Positions 1 through 8,592 of a DNA stretch of 64,000 nucleotides are shown piece by piece. Positions within the stretch are counted from its first letter, which is position 1. Every line of letters begins with the position of its first letter. The translations under genes and the position numbers were made by a program. Source of the DNA: Rhodothermales bacterium (lineage in GTDB: Bacteria > Bacteroidota > Rhodothermia > Rhodothermales > JAHQVL01); NCBI GenBank assembly GCA_041391505.1, contig JAWKNW010000007.1, forward strand, positions 124,001 through 188,000, given 5' to 3'. The notes beneath the pieces are model-generated. The model saw only the letters and a program-made list of their open reading frames with translations. It was not told the origin of the DNA and searched no databases.

Positions 1-1439
1 ATGACGTCCGGCGCCGAGAGGTCATTCGCCCAGAGGAAACCCTGCTGTCGGATCTCGATCGATTGCGGCAGGAACTGCCACAGGGCGATGAGCACCGGGT
101 ACTGCGCAAACATCGGCAGACAGCCCCCGAGCGGGTTCACCCCCGACTCCTTGTAGAGGCGCATCGTCGCCTCCTGCTGCTTCTGGGGGTTGTCCGCGTA
201 TTTCTCCCGGATCGCGTTGATCTCGGGCTGGATCTCGCGCATCTGCGCCATGCTCCGGTACGACGACTTCGTCAGCGGAGACACGACCGTCTTGATAAAG
301 ATGGCGAGGATGATGATAATGATGCCATAGCTGGGGATAAAGTCGTCCAGCAGGTTGAACATTGGGATGAAGATGAACTTCGCGATCGGGCGGGTAATCC
401 ACTCGAAGAAGTCCCACCCGTAATCCACCATATCATACAGGCCGAGGTCGTACCCCTTGATGCGGTAATACTCGAGCGGCCCGAGGTAGAGGGTGAAGGC
501 ATCGACTTCCGACTCGGCCTGCGGCATCAGGAGCCGGGCCTCGAAATATTTGGTATGCTCGGGCGCGTCGATCGCGCCGACGCGTTCGCCGGCCAGTTCC
601 GCGCCGCGCGTCTCGCCGGCGGGCATCACGACCGCCGTGAAGTACTGGTTCTTGACCGCGATCCAGTCCACCTTGCCGCGCATGTCTTTCGTCTCGACCG
701 GATCGGACTGTAGCGTGATGCCCTCGACTTCCCCGCCGCTCCGCGCAAACGCCGAGGTCTTGACCGCTTCCTGGGTGTGGTTGCCTTCCGAATACGGCAG
801 CCCGCCGTTCCAGACCAGCTCGTAGCCCTCGCGCGTCGTGAACGAAGCCGCATTGTCCTGTTCGACGCGCAGACCGATTTCGTACGTGCCCGGCGTGAAC
901 GAATACGACATGCGGATGCCGCCCTGCCCCACCACCGTGAAGAACGTCAGCACCACCTGCTCGTCGTTTTCCTCGACGTGGATGGCGTCGTCGTCGGTGG
1001 ATACGTCGAAGAGGAAGGCGCGGGTGTCGACGTTGTGATTGGCGGGCGTGGTGAAGGCCAGCGACAGCGCGCCGGCGCCGGTGGTGTCCACGATCTGGAC
1101 CTGGGCCCGCTGATTAAATTGCTTGTACTCCTTCAGCTTGAAGGAAACGAGGGTAGCGCCGCGCGTGGAGAAGACCGCTTCGTAGAGATCGTTATCGACC
1201 GTGATAAGGCGCTCGGAGCCCTGGACGCCGCCGGCGATCGTGGTGTCCGAAACAAGCGGATCGGCAGCCAGGAGGGGGGCGCGGTCCGCTTCCAGTTCGG
1301 GGAGCAGGGGATCGACCGCGAGCGTGGTATCGGCGGGGAGTTCGGCGGGCGGTGGCGGGGGAGGCGGCGCCAGGAAGGTAAACCAGACGATCAGAATCAG
1401 CGTGATCAGAACGGTCCCAATGATCGTATTACGGTCCAA
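1..1439 (-). CDS. yidC: Membrane protein insertase YidC (C-terminus cut by window edge)
   Basis: YidC/Oxa1 inserts and folds inner-membrane proteins, alone or with SecYEG. The reading frame runs off the left edge, leaving about 479 codons. The N-terminus reads DRNTIIG and is followed by one membrane segment and a proline-rich stretch, typical of Bacteroidota YidC. A large periplasmic domain follows, and the conserved Oxa1 core (IKTVVSPLTKSSYRSM, then NPLGGCLPMFAQYP) starts near residue 350. I placed the start at a TTG at 1439 because it gives the family N-terminus and a purine-rich GAGAAG lies just upstream; no ATG fits. It lies downstream of rpmH and rnpA on the same strand, the usual order, but no yidD sits in the 105-base gap. 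Confidence 0.93.
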   Translation of the reverse strand, partial: MDRNTIIGTVLITLILIVWFTFLAPPPPPPPAELPADTTLAVDPLLPELEADRAPLLAADPLVSDTTIAGGVQGSERLITVDNDLYEAVFSTRGATLVSFKLKEYKQFNQRAQVQIVDTTGAGALSLAFTTPANHNVDTRAFLFDVSTDDDAIHVEENDEQVVLTFFTVVGQGGIRMSYSFTPGTYEIGLRVEQDNAASFTTREGYELVWNGGLPYSEGNHTQEAVKTSAFARSGGEVEGITLQSDPVETKDMRGKVDWIAVKNQYFTAVVMPAGETRGAELAGERVGAIDAPEHTKYFEARLLMPQAESEVDAFTLYLGPLEYYRIKGYDLGLYDMVDYGWDFFEWITRPIAKFIFIPMFNLLDDFIPSYGIIIIILAIFIKTVVSPLTKSSYRSMAQMREIQPEINAIREKYADNPQKQQEATMRLYKESGVNPLGGCLPMFAQYPVLIALWQFLPQSIEIRQQGFLWANDLSAPDV

Positions 1440-1544
1440 AATGCTTCTCGTCTTTGCGTGATACGGCACCTGCCAGGAGGGCCGCCCTTCAGCACCGGGC
1501 CATCGGCGCGACGCGCTTTTTACCGATGGTACGGAGTGAAAGGT

Positions 1545-1997
1545 TCATTCGGAAAAAAAGCCTGTTTGAATTTTGCCGGCGAGCAGCTCGAGCGCGCGGG
1601 GCAGATCCGTGGGGATACAGGAGTCCGCGGCGGGAGGATCGCCGCGAAAGAGGATCATGAGCACAAGCACGACGTCGGCCCGGTCGGCGAGTGCGTCGGT
1701 CAGGAGATGGTGGTGGCGCCGGTAATCCTCGCGCAGCCGTCGCTTGATGTGATTGCGTTCGACGGCGGTCCGGGCGCGGCGGCCGGGCGCAAAGCCGACC
1801 TGGATCGGCACGTCGACGCCGGCCTCCACGCGAGAGAGCGTTCGGTGAATGAGGCGAACGCAGCCGCGCGCCACGGATCCTACATCGGTCCGGGAACGGT
1901 CGAACAGAGGACGTATGAGCCGCTGGCGCTTCAGCCGGTGGGTAGACGGCAGGGCAAACGATCGGTCTCGGGGACGGTCGTCGGATTCAGTTGGCAT
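1545..1997 (-). CDS. rnpA: Ribonuclease P protein component
   Basis: Protein subunit of RNase P, which with the RNA subunit removes 5' leaders from tRNA precursors. The 150-residue product is slightly long for the family because of an N-terminal extension before the FALPSTHRLKRQR start of the fold. The basic RNR-type motif is present as RTAVERNHIKRRLRE (about residues 77-91) and binds the RNA. The gene begins 19 bases after the rpmH stop, which suggests co-transcription. The start ATG at 1997 is the first in frame; an internal start nearer the conserved fold cannot be excluded. Confidence 0.92.
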   Translation of the reverse strand: MPTESDDRPRDRSFALPSTHRLKRQRLIRPLFDRSRTDVGSVARGCVRLIHRTLSRVEAGVDVPIQVGFAPGRRARTAVERNHIKRRLREDYRRHHHLLTDALADRADVVLVLMILFRGDPPAADSCIPTDLPRALELLAGKIQTGFFSE

Positions 1998-2016
1998 CGG
2001 CGCGGCGGCGGCCGGC

Positions 2017-2172
2017 TTATTTGCTGGCCATGGTGTCGCTGACGGTCAGACGCTTGCGTCCTTTCGCGCGACGGGCTGCCAGCACCTTACGGCCGTTTTT
2101 CGTCGCCATGCGGGCGCGGAAGCCATGCTTGTTGGCGCGCTTGCGCCGGCTCGGTTGATACGTGCGTTTCAT
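2017..2172 (-). CDS. rpmH: 50S ribosomal protein L34
   Basis: L34 is a small basic large-subunit protein. The 51 residues begin MKRTYQPSRRKR and contain HGFRARMATKNGRKVLAARRAKGRKRL, which is diagnostic. The frame is open upstream, but the start at 2172 gives the universal N-terminus, so the longer version is rejected. The C-terminal tail (TVSDTMASK) is a few residues longer than the usual 44-47. It is first in the rpmH-rnpA-yidC cluster. In many bacteria rpmH abuts dnaA; here dnaA is 33 kb away. Confidence 0.96.
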   Translation of the reverse strand: MKRTYQPSRRKRANKHGFRARMATKNGRKVLAARRAKGRKRLTVSDTMASK

Positions 2173-2412
2173 CGGTGTGCTATGTGGTGTTGATTGTCCC
2201 GCTCGAAGCGCAGCGGCATTCGAACAGAGCAGGCTTAAATGCACGGAGCCGGCGGAAGTTTTCCCGGTTCCACAACTTCTTCCGGCTCCACGAGAAATTA
2301 AAGAGGTGGCAGGTTGGCCGGTTACAGGTTCGCAGGTTGGTCTCACCTGTACGGGTTGCCGGGCCGGCAAGAAAGCTGGAACGCGACTCAGGGTCGGGCG
2401 TTGCAGTCAGCC

Positions 2413-2442
2413 TTGACAGCAAAGCGCGCGATGGCGTACCAT
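2413..2442 (+). promoter_or_regulatory. Sigma-70-like promoter for tRNA-Gly
   Basis: A perfect -35 hexamer TTGACA (2413-2418) is followed after 18 bases by TACCAT (2437-2442). A start 7-12 bases downstream would fall right at the tRNA 5' end. The remaining bases between rpmH (2172) and this site show no gene that I can support. Confidence 0.5.
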
Positions 2443-2453
2443 GCTGTCGATCA

Positions 2454-2526
2454 GCGGGAGTAGCTCAGTTGGTAGAGCATCAGCTTCCCAAGCTGAGGGT
2501 CGCGGGTTCGAGTCCCGTTTCCCGCT
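2454..2526 (+). tRNA. tRNA-Gly (anticodon CCC)
   Basis: A 73-base cloverleaf. The acceptor GCGGGAG pairs with TTCCCGC with a terminal G-U. The D-arm is GCTCAGTTGGTAGAGC, the anticodon stem TCAGC/GCTGA closes loop TTCCCAA, and the T-loop is TTCGAGT. Loop positions 34-36 are CCC, so it reads GGG glycine codons. CCA is not encoded. Confidence 0.95.
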
Positions 2527-2535
2527 CGACATAGA

Positions 2536-2633
2536 ACTGGTCACTGGTCACTGGTCACTGGTCACTGGTCACTGGTCACTGGTCACTGGTCACTGGTCAC
2601 TGGTCACTGGTCACTGGTCACTGGTCACTGGTC
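2536..2633 (+). repeat. 14 perfect tandem copies of heptamer ACTGGTC
   Basis: Ninety-eight bases made of exactly 14 identical 7-bp units lie between tRNA-Gly and tRNA-Val. No spacers occur, so it is not a CRISPR. Because 7 is not a multiple of 3 the array shifts frame, and the ORF across it (2441-2677) overlaps the tRNA and is not a gene. Perfect identity suggests recent expansion by slippage. Confidence 0.97.
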
Positions 2634-2688
2634 GAACGCCTTGCCTCGGGCAGGTTCCGATGTCCATTGACCGATGACTCTTTTTCCC

Positions 2689-2762
2689 GGGCGCTTAGCT
2701 CAGCTGGTTAGAGCACCTGCCTTACAAGCAGGGGGTCACTAGTTCGAATCTAGTAGTGCCCA
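2689..2762 (+). tRNA. tRNA-Val (anticodon TAC)
   Basis: A 74-base cloverleaf. The acceptor GGGCGCT pairs with AGTGCCC, the D-arm is GCTCAGCTGGTTAGAGC, the anticodon stem CCTGC/GCAGG closes loop CTTACAA, and the T-loop is TTCGAAT. The anticodon TAC reads valine GTA codons. CCA is not encoded. Confidence 0.96.
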
Positions 2763-2765
2763 CAG

Positions 2766-2804
2766 AAAAGCCCCTGTGCATTCTCCATGCGCAGGGGCTT
2801 TTTT
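2766..2804 (+). terminator. Rho-independent terminator after tRNA-Val
   Basis: The arms AAAAGCCCCTG and CAGGGGCTTTT, with an inner GCA/TGC pair, form a GC-rich hairpin that runs into a T tract at 2799-2804, directly after the tRNA. Confidence 0.9.
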
Positions 2805-2921
2805 ATTTACTTACTGCACTCACGCACCTCCGCCTCAGATCCTGCGATGCAGGATCAAGATTAAAGAGATGCTGATCACCACTTAGCGACCAGGTTTTGC
2901 GTGATCATCCTGCATCCTGCA

Positions 2922-3147
2922 TCAGGTGTGTTAACAAAAATAGCAGGGCGTCCTTTTTCAGGTCATCCCCTCCTTTCCAAGGAGGGGGACCACGACGAAC
3001 GTCGGGGTGGGGTGGTTTCTTGGGTGGCACAGCGGTCTATTTCGGCTGATCCTCCCCGTCGAGCGGCACATGCCGTCGACGACCCTCCTTAAAAAGGAGG
3101 GTATGTGCTTATAGAGTGCGCACAGCCATTTTTGTTAACAGTCCTGA
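2922..3147. mobile_element. 226-bp non-coding element with terminal inverted repeats (MITE-like)
   Basis: Inverted copies of a 23-base end sit at 2922-2944 and 3125-3147 with three mismatches; both contain TGTTAACAAAAAT. Both ends directly abut the heptamer TCCTGCA (2915-2921 and 3148-3154), so the element looks inserted into a heptamer repeat or flanked by a 7-bp target duplication. Inside lie two palindromes, CCCCTCCTT/AAGGAGGGG near 2967-2988 and ACCCTCCTT/AAGGAGGGT near 3083-3104. No transposase or convincing ORF is present. The rest of the 2805-3206 gap shows only a short hairpin (GATCCTGC/GCAGGATC) near 2838-2856. Confidence 0.6.
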
Positions 3148-3206
3148 TCCTGCATCTTGCATCGCTTCGATGTCTCCGCGCGTGACGTCACCTGATCAAC
3201 CAGCCC

Positions 3207-6029
3207 CTACTCCAGCTCAAACGTCAACCGAGCCAGCGCCATCCGTCCGATGGGCGGGGCGCCGATGAACTGGCGGTGCTGGGTATTGAACACGTTCTGG
3301 ATCATCGTGTCGAACCGCAGGCCGGCGACGTATTTATCCAGGCTGTAGCTGATCCCGAAATCGAACAGCGCCGCCGGCTCGACCTCCCCGAACAACCGAC
3401 CCGAACGCACCGGGTACCCATTCGCATACCGCCCGAACACGTTGAGCGAGACGCCCTTCGGCGTGGTATAGCCCAGACCGAACTTGGCCTTGAACGTCGG
3501 CGCGTTCAGCGCCAGTTCGAGGCTGGGGTCACCTTCGCCCAGCTGGGTGTAGTCGAACAGGCCGTCGCTCACGACGGAGACGTTCCCGAAAAGCGAGACC
3601 TGGTTGTCGGTGTAGATCTCGACCGAGATGTCGGTGCCCCAGTAGTCGATATTGCCGAAATTCTGGAACGTCGCCAGCGCGCCGATCGCATTCGGCGTGC
3701 CGGGCTGCAGGATCGTCTGGTCGGTCTGGACGACGGCGATCGACTGGTCGTTCATCGCCTGGCCGACCAGGTTCGACAGGAGGCCGGTGACCTGCTCCGT
3801 CGACAGCCCCGACATCGCCAGCTGATCCAGGAGGTCGCGCATCGCGGGGTCCGTCGTCGTCTGAAACAGGCTCGAGAGCACGCTGGAGACATCGCCCGTC
3901 AGCGTGGCGCCGTTGAGGTACACAAACGGCGTGCTCAGGGTGAGCGGCCCCACGAAGTTTTTCTTGTTCGCGTAGTAGACGTCGACCGTCAGCAGCACGT
4001 CGTCGGCGATGACGCCTTTGTAGCCCAGCTCCAGCGACCGAGTCGTCGTCTGTTCGAGCGGTCGCGTGTCCGAGGGCGACGCGACTTCCTTGAAGCCGCG
4101 CTCGCTGGCGTCGGGCAGACCGAGCACGCCGGCGGACGTGACCTCCGCCCCCGTGAATCCGGCCGAAGCCGACTGCGCCAGCAGATCGGCCACGAGCTGC
4201 CGCTGTGTATCGGACAGCGCCAGCCCCGGCAGCGGAGCCGTCGACCGGAGCAGGTCGATCAGCCCGCCGCCCGCCGCCGCACCGTAGATGGGTGCGATGG
4301 GCATCGCGCCGACGCTGTAGTCCTGCCCGAGAAAACTGCCCACCGGCAACAGGAGCCGCGCCTGCCCGGTAGCACGGTACGTGTCGTACGTGTAGCCATC
4401 GACGGCGCCGCGCCCCATGACCAGGAACTGATAGCCCGCATCGTTGAGCGTCTGCTCCTGGATGACGAAATCCAGATACGACTGGAACGCCGTGGGCGCC
4501 GCAAACGCGGTGTTGAAGGCCGCCCGCAGCGTATGCCGCGGCGTGGGTTTATAGAGAAATGCCGCGCGCGGCGAAAGCTGGATGCCGGCGTATACGTTGC
4601 TCCAGTCCCCACGCAGGGCGATCGACAGGTCGATCTCCTTCGAGATGTCGACCGACGTCTGGGCGTAGCCGCCGAGGAGGGTGATGTCGTCCGACAGCTC
4701 ATTCCTGCCGGTGAGGGTACCGGAGGAAGCGAGTCGGATGAGGTCCGCGTCGGCGCCGACGATGAGGCGGGTCTTCCGGTCGAGGCTCAGGTGCTCGTAC
4801 TGCAGCTGGCCACCATACCGGCCGCCTTCCTGGATGATCGGCCGCAACGCCGTGTAGGCGAACGAGGTGCCGGCATCGCGCATGTTCGCGTAAACCTGGC
4901 CGAAGAGGCTCCCGGCCTGGACGCGTACCTGGCCGTAATACCCGATCATCTTGTCGACCTGGAACGGCGCGATATCGGTCAGGAGAAAACCGGTCAGCTC
5001 GGAATACCCGACGTTGAACGTGAGGGTGAGGTCGTCGCCGGCGAGGTACTCCAGCATCCCGTCCAGCTGCGTCTTCGCATAATCCGGCTCCCGGACGATG
5101 ACTTCCTGGGCCAGCACGTCGGCGTCCGCCGCCTCGTCGAGGTCGTACGACAGCTCCCGCGCCTGGTCGTAGTTCGCCACCAGCTTATAACCCAGCCGAT
5201 CCTTGATCACCCCCGCGTGGCGGTACTGGCCGGCGAGCATCGACCGCTGCCCGGCCGTCGCCGACAGCGAGGTGCCGGGATAGTCGAACGGACTCTTGCT
5301 GATAAAATGCACGACGCCGGCATCGCCGCCGGCGCCATACAGGGCCGAGGCCGGACCGCGCACGACTTCGATGCGATCCAGATCGATCGATGAGCTGGAC
5401 ATGATGCTGTAAAACGCCACACCCTCGGCCCCGACCGCCGGCCGGTAGTCGTTCAGCAAAAAGACGTTGCTGTTGATGTTGGCGGCGTTGAACCCGCGGA
5501 GCGCGATCTGATTGCGGTCCACGGCCGTCTGGGCGAGATCGACGCCCGTAATGTTGCGCAGCGAGGCGATGGGCGACAGCGAAACGTCCTGTTCGATTTC
5601 CTCGGAATCGATTACCGTCACCGACGCCGGCGAATCGAGGACGCGCTCCTTGCCGCGCGACGCCGTCACCACGATGGTGTTGATGTTGACGTTTTCCGGC
5701 GTCAGGGCGGCGTGAATCGTGCGCACTTCGCCGGCCTCCAGCGTCAACGCCAGCTCGAACCCGATGTAGGCGACAAAGTGCACCTCGAGCCGGTAGTCCC
5801 CGGGGTCGAGGTTGTCGATCTGAAAATGCCCTTCCTCGTTGGCCACGACGCCCCGGACGATTCCGCCTTCCGGCGTGGTCAGGATGACGCTGGCTCCGAA
5901 GAGCGGTATGCCGTCGTCGCCGTCCGTGACGCGTCCGGCGAGGCCGGCCGGACTTTGCGCAAACGAGACGCGCGACACGAGGAGTAAAAGAACGAATAGA
6001 ACAGTGGAGCGATGGGTATACAATAGCAT
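3207..6029 (-). CDS. TonB-dependent outer-membrane receptor with carboxypeptidase-like regulatory domain
   Basis: Energised uptake of a large or scarce ligand across the outer membrane is the expected role. The 940 residues begin with a signal peptide ending near SFAQ (about residue 25). A CarboxypepD_reg/CNA-B-like beta-sandwich follows (GLAGRVTDGDDGIPLFGASV), then a plug domain with VVTASRGKERVLDSPASVTVI and IEVVRGPASALYGAGGDAGVVHF. A 22-strand-type barrel of about 650 residues ends in LARLTFELE, a typical outer-membrane terminal strand. No SusD partner is adjacent, so this is a stand-alone receptor and the ligand cannot be named. The upstream gap to 6191 shows no clear operator. Confidence 0.9.
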   Translation of the reverse strand: MLLYTHRSTVLFVLLLLVSRVSFAQSPAGLAGRVTDGDDGIPLFGASVILTTPEGGIVRGVVANEEGHFQIDNLDPGDYRLEVHFVAYIGFELALTLEAGEVRTIHAALTPENVNINTIVVTASRGKERVLDSPASVTVIDSEEIEQDVSLSPIASLRNITGVDLAQTAVDRNQIALRGFNAANINSNVFLLNDYRPAVGAEGVAFYSIMSSSSIDLDRIEVVRGPASALYGAGGDAGVVHFISKSPFDYPGTSLSATAGQRSMLAGQYRHAGVIKDRLGYKLVANYDQARELSYDLDEAADADVLAQEVIVREPDYAKTQLDGMLEYLAGDDLTLTFNVGYSELTGFLLTDIAPFQVDKMIGYYGQVRVQAGSLFGQVYANMRDAGTSFAYTALRPIIQEGGRYGGQLQYEHLSLDRKTRLIVGADADLIRLASSGTLTGRNELSDDITLLGGYAQTSVDISKEIDLSIALRGDWSNVYAGIQLSPRAAFLYKPTPRHTLRAAFNTAFAAPTAFQSYLDFVIQEQTLNDAGYQFLVMGRGAVDGYTYDTYRATGQARLLLPVGSFLGQDYSVGAMPIAPIYGAAAGGGLIDLLRSTAPLPGLALSDTQRQLVADLLAQSASAGFTGAEVTSAGVLGLPDASERGFKEVASPSDTRPLEQTTTRSLELGYKGVIADDVLLTVDVYYANKKNFVGPLTLSTPFVYLNGATLTGDVSSVLSSLFQTTTDPAMRDLLDQLAMSGLSTEQVTGLLSNLVGQAMNDQSIAVVQTDQTILQPGTPNAIGALATFQNFGNIDYWGTDISVEIYTDNQVSLFGNVSVVSDGLFDYTQLGEGDPSLELALNAPTFKAKFGLGYTTPKGVSLNVFGRYANGYPVRSGRLFGEVEPAALFDFGISYSLDKYVAGLRFDTMIQNVFNTQHRQFIGAPPIGRMALARLTFELE

Positions 6030-6191
6030 GGGAGAACACGGTCAAAAACAAACGTTCTGAGGCGCACGGATGGGATGTGCGCCCGTAGATCACATTGACC
6101 TGTGGTTATGTCGTCACTGAGGCGTCTCCCGGCAGATTCGGGCTTCATTAGAACGATCGTCGGCCGCGCGAAATCGAGGAGGCGGCGTCGA

Positions 6192-6881
6192 TCATCGCCT
6201 CATGCGGTACAGATCCCGTTGCAGCCGGCGCGTGATGCGGTCGGCGCTGAACTCGGCCAGCTGCTCGAGTGCGACGGTCATCTCCTCGACGGAGAGACCG
6301 GACAGGGCGGCTGCGGTGATGATGTTGCGCAGACCGGAATGCGGACCGAAGAGGAGCGGCGAGATGGGCTCCGTTTCTTCGAACTCTGTTTCCCAGATGA
6401 GCCGGCCGCCGCGACGGTCGATCAGCAGCGCCTCGGCCTCGATCTTGAAATAGGCGCCGGCATCCCACGCCTCGGCGTCAATCCCGTAGGAACGGATCCG
6501 GACATCCAGCAGAAAATCGGCGTCCGCGATGGCGTCGACCGGATCGGCATTCAGATAGGACGCGCTGCGCTCGTGGATCCGGTCGTGCAGGATCGCGGCG
6601 ACATCGATGCACTGGTTCGCGCTGTCCATGCGCACCCGCGCCCGCTCCGCCTCGGCCTCCTTGATGAGGGCCGTGCCCAGCTTGACGAACAGACCCAGCG
6701 GTCGGCGTCGGTCGTAAAAGAAGAAGTCGCTGGTGAACACGCCGGGCCGGCTCGGAATGATGGTTTGGACGGCCAGCGAACCGCCGCTAAAATCGTACTC
6801 GGCCAGACGGTTCGTGTGGTGGCAGCCTGCACCGAGGAGCAGCGCCAGCACAAGGGATGCGTAGATGGGCGAACTTTTCAT
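6192..6881 (-). CDS. Uncharacterised lipoprotein
   Basis: 229 residues. The N-terminus has a basic start, a hydrophobic run and a lipobox LLGAGC (Cys about residue 19), so the mature protein should be lipid-anchored. The remainder is a mixed alpha/beta soluble domain with no motif I can name with confidence. It has the general look of the periplasmic lipoproteins that carry an NTF2- or GNA1162-like fold. It lies between the TonB receptor (same strand, 162 bases downstream) and the divergent hydrolase gene. Function is unknown. Confidence 0.75.
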   Translation of the reverse strand: MKSSPIYASLVLALLLGAGCHHTNRLAEYDFSGGSLAVQTIIPSRPGVFTSDFFFYDRRRPLGLFVKLGTALIKEAEAERARVRMDSANQCIDVAAILHDRIHERSASYLNADPVDAIADADFLLDVRIRSYGIDAEAWDAGAYFKIEAEALLIDRRGGRLIWETEFEETEPISPLLFGPHSGLRNIITAAALSGLSVEEMTVALEQLAEFSADRITRRLQRDLYRMRR

Positions 6882-7065
6882 GACGGGCCTCGCGGATTGC
6901 GTCGAAGGCCAACGTAGGTTCGGCTGACGAAAAAAGACGACAGGCCGGCGGCCGGCATCGGGTAGGACCCGTCCTTACCCGGGGTGTCGAGCTTTTCCCG
7001 ATTGGCGTCGCGTGTGGCGACTTCTTATATATCCGGCAACCCTGGCAACCCAGCTCGATCGACCC

Positions 7066-8580
7066 ATGGCCCGCGCACTCGGTATCCTGATCTTTTACGC
7101 CCGCGAATCTGACGCACACGTACGCCGCGTGCTGGCACTGAACGACGCCCTCGTTCGGGCCGATCTGGACGCACACGCCGTACCGGTTGGCACGGACGCG
7201 CGTCCCGTCACCGTCCAAGGAGACTTTGACTGGATCCTGCTCGTATGGTCGGCCGGCCTCGCGGAGCGGTTCGAGGCCGACATCGCACCAACCCTGGCGC
7301 GGTCGCAGGTGGGCGTCCTTTTTCTGGATCCGGGCGACGACGTCCCGCTCCCGCCGGCGTTGCAGAGCGCGCCGAACATGGTGGTCGACTCAGACGCCGC
7401 GATCGCGCAGTTGATCGAGAACCTCGACGCGCGGCCGGCCATGATCGAGCCCGAGGAACCGGAGTCGGCCCAACCGCCTCCTCCTCCGGCGCCGCGTCCA
7501 CCGTCACCATCGCCGGCCCCGGCGACGCGCGGACCCGGTGAAGATGTGGGAGCGTCCACGGGGGACGAGGAGCTGGAGATGTCGGGCGCGGAGCCGCCGC
7601 CGGACGGGGTCGTCTACCCGGTCTGGTTCGGCACCAACCGGAAACCGCGAACGGACAGGCCCGGCTTCACCGGTGAACGATGGGGCGAAACGACCACGGG
7701 CCGCGTCGATGTCTTCATCCCCGAGACACACCGCTTCGGGGAGACCGGCACCGCGTTCTGGAAACGCCTGCTCCGGTTCGACCTGCGGGACGACCACCTC
7801 CGCATCCAGGAGATCGTGACGCTGGACCGCGATACGTTCTACGACGAGGTGCGCGGTGCACTGGACGACGCCGGCGACGAGCCCCAGGCGCTCCTGTTCA
7901 TCCACGGATTCAACGTCACCTTCGACGAAGCGGCCATCCGCGCCGCCCAGATCGGGTTCGACCTCAAGGTGCAGGGTCCGACGGCGTTTTTCAGCTGGCC
8001 GTCCCGGGGCGACGTCAAGGCCTACTCCGCCGACGAAGCCAGCATCGAGGCGAGCGAAAAGGCCATCACCGATTTCCTGGTCGAGTTCGCCGGAAAATGC
8101 CAGGGCGCCCGGATCCATATCATCGCGCACAGCATGGGCAACCGCGGCCTGCTCCGCGCGCTCCAGCGGATCGCCGGCAACGCCGAAACCCGCGGCAAGG
8201 TGCGCTTCGACCAGATCTTCCTCGCGGCGCCGGACGTCGACCGCGACCTGTTCGTCCAGCTCGCCTACCTCTACCCGGAGCACGCCGGACGCACCACACT
8301 CTATACGTCCGACGGCGACCTGCCGGTGTACCTCTCGGGCATCCTGCACGACGCGCCCCGCGCCGGCTACTACATGCCCTACACTATCGCGCCGGGGGTG
8401 GATACGGTGGCGGTGCCCGATTTCGATGTCGACCTGCTCGGCCATTCCTACTTCGCCCAGGCCGAAGCGCTGCTGTACGACATCCACGCGCTGATGCAAC
8501 AGGACGCGCCTCCGACGAGCCGGCAGCGTCTTACGACGGCGCAGGATCAGGGAAAACCGTTCTGGAAACTGAACCGGTGA
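7066..8580 (+). CDS. TIR-like domain fused to DUF900 alpha/beta hydrolase
   Basis: The C-terminal two-thirds is a DUF900-type alpha/beta hydrolase. LLFIHGFN (about 276-283) is the oxyanion-side strand, AHSMGNRG holds the nucleophile Ser356, and an Asp/His pair is expected near LAAPDVDRD and LGHSYF. The first 120 residues (ILIFYARESDAHVRRVLAL, then WILLVWSAG) resemble a TIR/TIR-2 effector-type Rossmann fold; this is a pattern judgement. A proline-rich linker (about 130-165) joins the two. I chose the ATG at 7066, where the TIR-like strand begins, over the upstream ATG at 7012. No signal peptide is seen, so it is probably cytoplasmic. Substrate is unknown. Confidence 0.8.
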   Translation: MARALGILIFYARESDAHVRRVLALNDALVRADLDAHAVPVGTDARPVTVQGDFDWILLVWSAGLAERFEADIAPTLARSQVGVLFLDPGDDVPLPPALQSAPNMVVDSDAAIAQLIENLDARPAMIEPEEPESAQPPPPPAPRPPSPSPAPATRGPGEDVGASTGDEELEMSGAEPPPDGVVYPVWFGTNRKPRTDRPGFTGERWGETTTGRVDVFIPETHRFGETGTAFWKRLLRFDLRDDHLRIQEIVTLDRDTFYDEVRGALDDAGDEPQALLFIHGFNVTFDEAAIRAAQIGFDLKVQGPTAFFSWPSRGDVKAYSADEASIEASEKAITDFLVEFAGKCQGARIHIIAHSMGNRGLLRALQRIAGNAETRGKVRFDQIFLAAPDVDRDLFVQLAYLYPEHAGRTTLYTSDGDLPVYLSGILHDAPRAGYYMPYTIAPGVDTVAVPDFDVDLLGHSYFAQAEALLYDIHALMQQDAPPTSRQRLTTAQDQGKPFWKLNR

Positions 8581-8592
8581 CCGGGCGTGGCG

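Noticed and set aside
777..2042. 421-residue plus-strand ORF over yidC and rnpA
   Set aside because: Antisense to two well-recognised genes; arginine/glycine-rich translation with no domain, typical of GC-rich shadow frames.
2536..2633. CRISPR array
   Set aside because: Unit is 7 bp and there are no spacers or cas genes.
2441..2677. 78-residue ORF over tRNA-Gly and the heptamer repeats
   Set aside because: Overlaps a clear tRNA and a repeat; the product is a repeat artefact.
2901..3092. 63-residue ORF inside the 226-bp element
   Set aside because: Falls across the terminal repeat and palindromes; no ribosome site or family resemblance.
3276..5393. 705-residue plus-strand ORF
   Set aside because: Lies entirely antisense to the TonB receptor and has no recognisable motif; a long open antisense frame is expected at this GC content.
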